A DNA stretch of 7,305 nt from Oscillospiraceae bacterium (GTDB taxonomy: Bacteria > Bacillota > Clostridia > Oscillospirales > Ruminococcaceae). Positions 1 to 4,774 of this stretch are shown here, piece after piece; the stretch's first letter is position 1; every line of letters begins with the position of its first letter. Location: NCBI GenBank assembly GCA_031253365.1, contig JAIRWE010000096.1:1-7305 (forward strand). The letters run 5' to 3'. Made by a program: the position numbers and the translations under genes. The notes beneath the pieces are model-generated. The model saw nothing but the letters and a program-made list of their open reading frames with translations, was not told the DNA's origin and did not search any database.

Positions 1-189
1 GCGGTCGCCGTGGGGTATTCGATACTTAACCGCACCAGCGGCGTGGACGTGGGCAAACTCATGCTGAAATACGGCGGCGGCGGGCATAAGATGGTGGGGA
101 CCTGCCAGTTTTCGGACGAGAACATCGCGGACGGGCTGCCCAAACTTCTGAACGAGCTGGTGAACTATGACGAACTGTACAACGTATAA
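1..189 (+). CDS. DHH/DHHA1-family phosphoesterase, C-terminal end (5' truncated)
   Basis: An open frame runs from base 1 to a TAA at 187-189, giving the last 62 residues of a protein that begins outside the window. The fragment reads YSILNRTSGVDVG, then LMLKYGGGGHKMVGTCQF. This is the hallmark of the DHHA1 substrate-binding domain: the GGGGH loop contacts the nucleotide or phosphate in NrnA-like nanoRNases and related DHH phosphoesterases. The catalytic DHH domain would lie upstream. The NRTS...LMxxYGGGGH form is typical of the exopolyphosphatase-related DHH proteins of Clostridia, so a role in degrading short oligonucleotides, cyclic dinucleotide products or another phosphoester is likely. 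The exact substrate cannot be told from this end alone. A hairpin terminator follows 14 bases after the stop, so the gene is not co-transcribed with the moxR cluster except by read-through. The family call is fairly sure; the function is inferred. Confidence 0.75.
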   Translation, partial: AVAVGYSILNRTSGVDVGKLMLKYGGGGHKMVGTCQFSDENIADGLPKLLNELVNYDELYNV

Positions 190-203
190 TCGCACCCTTC
201 TTC

Positions 204-238
204 GGCGGGCGGGCGTTTTCGCCCGTCCGTCCGTTTTT
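204..238 (+). terminator. Intrinsic terminator after the DHH gene
   Basis: A 12-bp stem (204-215 with 220-231), including two G-T wobble pairs and otherwise GC-rich, closes a TTTT loop at 216-219. It is followed by CG and a five-T run at 234-238. It lies 14 nt after the DHH stop codon. This is the classic rho-independent layout and separates the DHH gene from the moxR cluster. Confidence 0.85.
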
Positions 239-317
239 GTGAGCGGGCAGCCTCGGAGGCAGAATCGGCAAAATTTTCGCCGAAAATCGCCGGAAGTAGG
301 TTTTTAGAGGTACCCAA
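239..317 (+). promoter_or_regulatory. Leader region of the moxR cluster with a 15-bp palindrome
   Basis: This 79-bp gap must hold the promoter of the four-gene cluster, because a terminator lies just upstream. It contains a perfect palindrome, ATTTTCGCCGAAAAT (273-287; 7-bp arms around one base), centred 38 bp before the moxR ATG, which is a plausible operator. A shorter inverted repeat, GCCTC-G-GAGGC, lies at 250-260. No convincing -35/-10 pair for the housekeeping sigma factor could be identified. The moxR ribosome binding site is AGAGG at 306-310, 7 nt before the ATG. The regulatory role of the palindrome is inference. Confidence 0.4.
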
Positions 318-1238
318 ATGAACAGGTTAATCGACAATATCAAAAAGGTCATAAAAGGCAAAGACGCGCAGATTACCCTGCTCGCCGCCGCGCTCCTCGC
401 GAAGGGGCACGTGCTTATCGAAGACGTTCCCGGCACGGGGAAAACCGTCCTCGCGAGGAGCCTGTGCAAAAGCATAAACGCCGAATTTAGGCGCGTGCAG
501 TTCACCCCCGACCTTCTGCCGTCCGACATAACGGGGATAAACTTCTTCAACATGAAAACGCAGGATTTCGTGCTTAAAAAGGGCGGCGTGTTCACGAACA
601 TCCTTCTCGCCGACGAAATCAACCGCGCCACCCCGCGAACGCAAAGCGCCCTGCTTGAATGTATGGAGGAGCGGCAGGTGACAATCGACGGGGAAACCTA
701 TGCGTTAGGCGAGCCTTTCATGGTAATCGCCACGCAAAACCCCATTGAGATTCAAGGCACGTACCCCCTTCCGGAGGCGCAGTTGGACCGCTTCCTCATT
801 CGGATAACGCTCGGTTACGCGGACAAGGAGGCGGAAATGAAAATCCTCGGCGACGCGAACGCCTCCCACCCGCTTGAACGTATTGAAACCGTGATGTCGG
901 CGGACGACGTTCGCGCCGAACAGGAAAGGTGCGCGCGGGTCTTGGCGGGCGGGGCGGTGCGCGAATATATCGCCGACCTCGGCGCGGCGACGAGGAACCA
1001 CGATAAAATAAGGCTGGGATTAAGCACGCGCGGTCTTATAGCCCTGAAAAAAACCGCTCAGGCGTTCGCGTATCTGAACGGCAAAAAGTTCGTGTCGCCG
1101 CGCGACGTCAAGGAAATCGCGCCCTATGTCATGTCGCACAGAATCATCACGCGGGACTACGCCGACAAATCCGCCGCCGCGCTGGCGGGGGAAATTCTGG
1201 GAAGCGTGAGGGTGCCGACGGAATCGGCGGACGGATAA
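318..1238 (+). CDS. MoxR-family AAA+ ATPase
   Basis: This 306-residue protein is a complete MoxR-type AAA+ ATPase, the normal length for the family. Visible motifs in order are Walker A in EDVPGTGKT (residues 35-43), Walker B in LLADEINRA (96-104), sensor 1 in ATQNP (138-142), and the TYPLPEAQLDRF stretch (148-159) characteristic of MoxR with its arginine. The sensor 2 region STRGL is at 236-240 in the C-terminal lid domain (AAA_lid). MoxR ATPases are cytoplasmic hexameric remodelling enzymes that mature or activate membrane-associated VWA or DUF58 partners. The ATG at 318 is preceded by AGAGG at 7 nt spacing. The DUF58 gene starts one base after the stop, the standard MoxR partner arrangement, and translational coupling is likely. 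All nucleotide-handling residues look intact. Family assignment is secure; the client and the physiological role are unknown. Confidence 0.95.
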   Translation: MNRLIDNIKKVIKGKDAQITLLAAALLAKGHVLIEDVPGTGKTVLARSLCKSINAEFRRVQFTPDLLPSDITGINFFNMKTQDFVLKKGGVFTNILLADEINRATPRTQSALLECMEERQVTIDGETYALGEPFMVIATQNPIEIQGTYPLPEAQLDRFLIRITLGYADKEAEMKILGDANASHPLERIETVMSADDVRAEQERCARVLAGGAVREYIADLGAATRNHDKIRLGLSTRGLIALKKTAQAFAYLNGKKFVSPRDVKEIAPYVMSHRIITRDYADKSAAALAGEILGSVRVPTESADG

Positions 1239-1239
1239 A

Positions 1240-2331
1240 ATGGACATACTCGTTATACTGACAATTTTTTTTATCATCATCGTCGCCGAAATCGCGGTTT
1301 ACCGCAAGTTCGGTTTGCACGGGATTGAGTACCGCGTTTATCTCAGCAAAAAAGAAGCCTTTGAGGGCGACGAAATAGAAATCATCGAGGAAGTCCTCAA
1401 TAAAAAGCCTCTGCCCGTCCCGTGGCTGAAATCCGAAATATTTACGTCGCGCTGGCTGGATTTCGCCGGGACGAAAGCCAACGCGGCGGCGGGAACCCGT
1501 TTCGCGCCGAGCGTGTTCGCCCTTCGCCCGAACCAGAAATGCGTCAGGAAATGGCGGGTGAAATGCCTTAAACGCGGGGTCTTCCGCTTGGAGGACACCA
1601 CCATCGTCGCCTGCGACATTTTCGGGTTCGTGACAATCTCGGCGAAAGTCAAGGTGAACGAGAGCGTGACCGTTCTGCCCACCCCCGTCGAGTGCGGCGA
1701 GGGGCGCCGCTCCGATATGCTGCTGTTCGGGGAAACCTTAACGCGCAGATTTATCTGCGACGACCCGTTTTTGATTTCCGGAACCCGCGAGTATTCGGGA
1801 ATCGAGCCTGTCAACCGTATTCACTGGGCAAGCGCGGCGAAGCAGGGGCGTTTGATGGTGTACAACAACGATTACACCACGCGAAACACGGTCTTGATAA
1901 TGATAAATATGCAGCGCGGCGACGCGAGCGGCACCGTCGCGCTGCCCGGCGCGGACATTGAGGTTTTTATCAAAGCCGCCGCGTTTTTCTTGGAAAAATG
2001 CGCGCAAAAGCGGTTCGGGGTCGGGTTCGCCGCCAACGGCGGGAGCGCTTCGGGCGCCGTGAACTGCCCCGCCGGCAAAACCCGTTCAAACATCGAGATT
2101 TTGCGCGCCCTTGCCGCGTTCGACGAACGCGAGTGCCTCGCGGACTTTTACGACGCGGTGAGGCGGATTGACCTGACGGGTTACACCGATTTCGTGATAA
2201 TAACGGCGTTCATATCGCCGCGATTGCTTAAAGCCGCCGACTATCTGAAAGGCGCGGGAATTAACGTGTGTTTTTGTTCAAACAGCGGCGAAAACACGGG
2301 GATTTACGGGCTTGTCCCGTTAAGGAGATGA
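1240..2331 (+). CDS. DUF58 domain membrane protein, MoxR partner
   Basis: This 363-residue protein begins with one hydrophobic segment (about residues 3-20). A beta-rich region follows, with AFEGDEIEIIEEVLNKKPLP (about 45-64), typical of the N-terminal Ig-like part of these proteins. The DUF58 signature is at 181-196: GTREYSGIEPVNRIHW, matching the family's REY..G...R.I.W pattern. The C-terminal half resembles a VWA-like fold, but the expected metal-site motif (DxSxS) is replaced by LIMINMQRGDAS, so it probably cannot bind metal in the VWA manner. The start at 1240 follows the moxR TAA after one base and has only a weak ribosome site, so it is probably translated by re-initiation. DUF58 proteins sit at the cytoplasmic membrane beside MoxR ATPases and have been linked to envelope functions, but no biochemical activity is firmly established. 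The usual downstream transglutaminase gene is missing here. Confidence 0.88.
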   Translation: MDILVILTIFFIIIVAEIAVYRKFGLHGIEYRVYLSKKEAFEGDEIEIIEEVLNKKPLPVPWLKSEIFTSRWLDFAGTKANAAAGTRFAPSVFALRPNQKCVRKWRVKCLKRGVFRLEDTTIVACDIFGFVTISAKVKVNESVTVLPTPVECGEGRRSDMLLFGETLTRRFICDDPFLISGTREYSGIEPVNRIHWASAAKQGRLMVYNNDYTTRNTVLIMINMQRGDASGTVALPGADIEVFIKAAAFFLEKCAQKRFGVGFAANGGSASGAVNCPAGKTRSNIEILRALAAFDERECLADFYDAVRRIDLTGYTDFVIITAFISPRLLKAADYLKGAGINVCFCSNSGENTGIYGLVPLRR

Positions 2332-2345
2332 CGGGGAGGGCGTCA
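2329..2345 (+). promoter_or_regulatory. Inverted repeat enclosing the merR ribosome binding site
   Basis: TGACG (2329-2333) and CGTCA (2341-2345) are perfect inverted repeats around GGGAGGG. This puts the strong merR Shine-Dalgarno sequence in the loop of a possible hairpin, just before the ATG at 2347. The left arm overlaps the TGA stop of the DUF58 gene. It might modulate merR translation or be a regulator site, but the arms are only 5 bp and chance occurrence is possible. Confidence 0.3.
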
Positions 2346-2346
2346 A

Positions 2347-3195
2347 ATGAACGAATCCACGCTGCTTTCGATAAAGGAGTTTTCAAAGTTCACGGGGGTC
2401 GCCCAATCCACGCTGAGGTACTATGACGAAATCGGGCTGCTCCCCCCTTTCAGGCGCGGGGAGAACAATTACCGCTATTACGTGCCCGTGCAGATAATAA
2501 CGCTGAAATTCATCAACGTCCTCACCGAGCTGGGCGTACCCCTTTCAACCGTGAAGGATATGAGCCTGCGCCGCACGCCGGAAAAGGTCATGGATTTGCT
2601 CAACCGCCAGGAGGCGAAGCTGAACAGGCGGTTGGACGAGCTTCGGACGGCGTTTTCGATTATCCATACGCTCAGGGGCAACATTCGCGACGGGCTTTCG
2701 GCGGACGGGCTTTTGGACGGGGACCTCCTCGTAAAAACGCAGGAGCTTGAAGAAACGCGCTATATCCTCGGGCCCGAAACGCCCGCCGGGTTCAAAACCG
2801 CGCCCGCCTTTTACGAGGAATTCGTGAACTTTTGCAATTCGGCGGAAGAAAACAGGATAAACATCCGCTACCCGATAGGCGGGTATTATAAGGATTTCGG
2901 CTCGCTGTTAAAGTCGCCGGGCAGACCCGACAGGTTCATCTCATACGACCCGCTCGGAAACAGCACGAATCCGGCGGGGAAATACCTTGTCGGGTATAAT
3001 CGCGGCTATTACGGCGAATTCGGCGATTTGCCGCAAAAAATGAGCGATTACGCGACCGAGCGCGGCTTGGAGTTGAAGGGTCCCGTTTGCGTGGTGTATC
3101 TGCTGGACGAAATCAGCACGGAAAATCCCGAACGCTTTTTGATGAGAACGACCGTGAGAGCGAAAAAGAGAAGGAGAAACAATGATTGTATTTGA
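2347..3195 (+). CDS. MerR-family transcriptional regulator, BmrR-like with GyrI-type effector domain
   Basis: This 282-residue protein is close in length to BmrR. Residues 7-34 form the MerR winged helix-turn-helix: LLSIKEFSKFTGVAQSTLRYYDEIGLLPP, with the family's diagnostic LRYYDEIGLL. The wing follows (NNYRYY, 40-45), then an antiparallel coiled-coil dimerisation helix (about 75-115). The remainder (about 125-278) looks like the GyrI/BmrR effector-binding domain, ending in VVYLLDEIS, with a Glu at 255 that may correspond to the buried acidic residue BmrR uses for cationic drugs (inference). Such proteins untwist promoters with an unusually long 19-bp spacer when a small hydrophobic ligand binds. 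The gene has a strong Shine-Dalgarno sequence (GGGGAGGG, 2333-2340). Its 3' end overlaps the corA start by 14 bp, so the two are probably translated together. Its target promoter is not evident in the window. The ligand is unknown. Confidence 0.9.
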   Translation: MNESTLLSIKEFSKFTGVAQSTLRYYDEIGLLPPFRRGENNYRYYVPVQIITLKFINVLTELGVPLSTVKDMSLRRTPEKVMDLLNRQEAKLNRRLDELRTAFSIIHTLRGNIRDGLSADGLLDGDLLVKTQELEETRYILGPETPAGFKTAPAFYEEFVNFCNSAEENRINIRYPIGGYYKDFGSLLKSPGRPDRFISYDPLGNSTNPAGKYLVGYNRGYYGEFGDLPQKMSDYATERGLELKGPVCVVYLLDEISTENPERFLMRTTVRAKKRRRNNDCI

Positions 3196-4090
3196 AAACG
3201 GCGGGGAAATCAAAACAAAGAACATTCAAACGGACAAGAACCGTCTGTATGTCCTGCACATCTCGGAATTATCGTTGCTTGACGGGCTTCCCGATATAAA
3301 GACGAAGATTATGGACGGCTTCGAGCCGGACGACTGCACTTCAAAATACGAGTGCTACGACGGACACGATATGCTTTGCATAAACATTCCGGAAGAGCTG
3401 AAAGACATGAACAGCTTTCGGTTTTTCGGGGCGTACATCACCGCCGAGTTTATACTGTGCGTGTACGAGGAATGGGAGGAGCTGCCTTATCTGGTGGAAA
3501 TAATCCGCGCCGGCATAGGCAAAGGCATCTCGTTCAAAAAAGCGGTGCTTTCGCTGATTGACGTTATACTGAGGGACGACTTTACCGTTCTGGGGAACAT
3601 CGAGGATATGATAGCGGATTTGGAGGACTGCGTGTCAAAAGGCGACGTCGAGCTGAAAATATGGGAAATTTCTTCCTTGCGGCGCAAAATCCTCCCGATG
3701 AAGCGTTTTTACGAACACCTGATAGACATGGTGGAGGATTTGGACGAGAACGAGAACGGCTTCTTCACGGATACCGAGCTTAAATACGCCTCGCGAATCC
3801 TCGGCAGGATAGACAGGCTTTACAGGACGGTGACAAACCTGCGCGACTATGTAACCCAAGTGCGCGAGGCGTATCAGGCGCAGATGGACATAGGGCTTAA
3901 CCGCATAATGAAAACCTTTACGGTCATTACCGCCGTGTTCCTGCCGCTGACGCTGCTGGCGGGCTGGTACGGAATGAACCTGAAAATGCCCGAATTCGAG
4001 TGGCGGTTCGGCTATTTGCTCCCGATAGGGCTGAGTCTGTCCATAGTCACCTTTTCCCTGATAATCTTCAAGAAGAAGAAATGGTTTTAG
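3182..4090 (+). CDS. CorA-family divalent cation channel
   Basis: This 302-residue protein has the CorA/Mrs2/ZntB-like architecture: a soluble alpha/beta N-terminal domain (1 to about 130), then a long charged helical region (about 135-245, including DLEDCVSKGDVELKIWEISSLRRKILP-type segments) forming the stalk. Two C-terminal transmembrane helices come last. TM1 is about 244-263, ending in the signature Y263-G264-M265-N266; TM2 is about 277-296, followed by a basic tail (KKKKWF). In CorA the GMN loop forms the selectivity mouth of a homopentameric Mg2+ channel in the cytoplasmic membrane; Co2+ and Ni2+ may also pass. Here GMN and MPE are separated by two residues (LK) rather than the usual three. 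The start ATG at 3182 has AAGGAG at 3171-3176, 5 nt upstream and inside merR, and overlaps merR by 14 bp. A strong terminator follows 10 bp after the stop. Substrate is assumed from the family. Confidence 0.9.
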   Translation: MIVFENGGEIKTKNIQTDKNRLYVLHISELSLLDGLPDIKTKIMDGFEPDDCTSKYECYDGHDMLCINIPEELKDMNSFRFFGAYITAEFILCVYEEWEELPYLVEIIRAGIGKGISFKKAVLSLIDVILRDDFTVLGNIEDMIADLEDCVSKGDVELKIWEISSLRRKILPMKRFYEHLIDMVEDLDENENGFFTDTELKYASRILGRIDRLYRTVTNLRDYVTQVREAYQAQMDIGLNRIMKTFTVITAVFLPLTLLAGWYGMNLKMPEFEWRFGYLLPIGLSLSIVTFSLIIFKKKKWF

Positions 4091-4100
4091 CTTTTTCGGG

Positions 4101-4148
4101 AAACCCCGCTTGTTAAGGACGGGGTTTAATTTTTTTTTTTTTTTTTTT
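4101..4148 (+). terminator. Intrinsic terminator of the moxR-DUF58-merR-corA cluster
   Basis: A perfect 8-bp stem, AAACCCCG (4101-4108) with CGGGGTTT (4120-4127), encloses an 11-nt loop. It is followed by AA and an uninterrupted run of 19 T (4130-4148). It begins 10 nt after the corA stop and should end plus-strand transcription efficiently. The T run is by far the longest homopolymer in the window. Confidence 0.93.
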
Positions 4149-4180
4149 GCGGAACTTTCCGCGGGAAAGTCGACGCTCTT
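4149..4180 (+). promoter_or_regulatory. Possible ECF-type promoter and inverted repeat upstream of the sigma gene
   Basis: Directly after the T tract comes GGAACTTT (4151-4158), matching the GGAAC -35 consensus of many ECF sigma promoters. CGAC lies 15 nt further (4171-4174), resembling ECF -10 elements though the spacing is slightly short. The same bases form a perfect inverted repeat: ACTTTCC (4154-4160), GCG, GGAAAGT (4164-4170). GCGGA (4149-4153) can alternatively pair with TCCGC (4158-4162). Autoregulation by the downstream sigma factor would be typical, but this is inference from motif likeness. Confidence 0.35.
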
Positions 4181-4206
4181 ATGGTAGGGCGTCCTGACAA
4201 AATCAC

Positions 4207-4211
4207 GGAGG
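4207..4211 (+). promoter_or_regulatory. Ribosome binding site fixing the sigma factor start
   Basis: GGAGG lies 8 nt before the ATG at 4220. The in-frame ATG at 4181 has no purine-rich sequence upstream and sits next to the inverted repeat and putative promoter. The 4220 start is therefore preferred, and the protein is 13 residues shorter than the longest open frame. Confidence 0.85.
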
Positions 4212-4219
4212 CAAAATCT

Positions 4220-4759
4220 ATGACCGATTCGGCAATCGTTTCGCGGTTTAATGAAATATACGACTCCACGTATAAGCCCGTGGTGGCGTTCATTACGGCG
4301 AAATGCGGCAACACCGCCGATATATGCGATATTTCGCAGGAAACGTATATGGAAATTTATCGGCTGCTGTGCCGGCGCGGAGCGAGCTGCGTGAGGAACC
4401 CCAAGGCGCTCGCGCTGAAAATCGCCCGCCAAAAACTCGCGCGGTACTATTCGTTCAGGGAGCGGGCGCGGATTTTCGTGCCGCTGTTTTCCGAAAGCGA
4501 GGACGGCGGGGAAATCGCCCTGTCCGACTTTGAAGCCGCCGCCTTTCTGACGGAGGATTTTACGGTCGACAAAATGACGGTCGAAAGCGCGAAGGCTATC
4601 ATAGGGCAAAAGCCCCGGGACGTGAGGAAGGTGTTTTATCTGTTTTACGACGTCGGTCTGACCATAGCCGAAATCGCGAAAGAGATGTCCGTGAGCGAGT
4701 CAAACGTGAAGCACAAGCTGTACCGCACGCTTAAAGAAATCAGAGCGTTGCTTGAATGA
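4220..4759 (+). CDS. ECF-type RNA polymerase sigma factor
   Basis: This 179-residue protein is the usual size for a minimal sigma-70 of the extracytoplasmic function group. Region 2 occupies about residues 6-80: FNEIYDSTYKPVVAFI, then the core-binding stretch DICDISQETYMEIYRLL (34-50), then NPKALALKIARQKLARYY (60-77), the part that melts and reads the -10 element. After an acidic linker (about 90-120), region 4 spans about 128-178. It has a helix-turn-helix, VGLTIAEIAKEMSVSESNVKHKLYRTLKEI, that reads the -35 element. No region 3 or region 1.1 is present. ECF factors are normally held inactive by a co-encoded membrane anti-sigma factor and released by envelope stress. Consistent with this, a membrane protein gene starts 15 nt downstream, with its ribosome site touching this gene's stop codon. 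A possible autoregulated promoter lies at 4151-4174. The exact ECF subgroup cannot be assigned. Confidence 0.92.
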   Translation: MTDSAIVSRFNEIYDSTYKPVVAFITAKCGNTADICDISQETYMEIYRLLCRRGASCVRNPKALALKIARQKLARYYSFRERARIFVPLFSESEDGGEIALSDFEAAAFLTEDFTVDKMTVESAKAIIGQKPRDVRKVFYLFYDVGLTIAEIAKEMSVSESNVKHKLYRTLKEIRALLE

Positions 4760-4766
4760 AAGGTGG
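4759..4766 (+). promoter_or_regulatory. Ribosome binding site of the sigma partner gene, overlapping the sigma stop
   Basis: AAAGGTGG begins on the last base of the sigma TGA and lies 8 nt before the ATG at 4775. It fixes the partner's start at 4775. The in-frame GTG at 4763 lies inside this site and has none of its own. The overlap with the stop codon points to translational coupling. Confidence 0.75.
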
Positions 4767-4774
4767 TATTCAAC

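Noticed and set aside
250..260. GCCTC-G-GAGGC as an RNA hairpin or attenuator
   Set aside because: The arms are short, the loop would be only about 3 nt, and no T tract follows. Little supports a function.
59..631. Minus-strand open frame of 190 codons across the DHH end, the terminator and moxR
   Set aside because: It crosses a clear intrinsic terminator and the well-defined 5' end of moxR, and shows no family resemblance.
4181..4219. Upstream ATG at 4181 as the start of the sigma factor
   Set aside because: No Shine-Dalgarno sequence precedes it and it would fall at or near the likely transcription start. GGAGG at 4207-4211 favours the ATG at 4220.
3635..4609. Long minus-strand open frame of 324 codons
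   Set aside because: It runs antisense through corA, the 19-T terminator (giving a lysine run) and the sigma gene. It matches no known family and is explained by GC-rich codon use on the plus strand.
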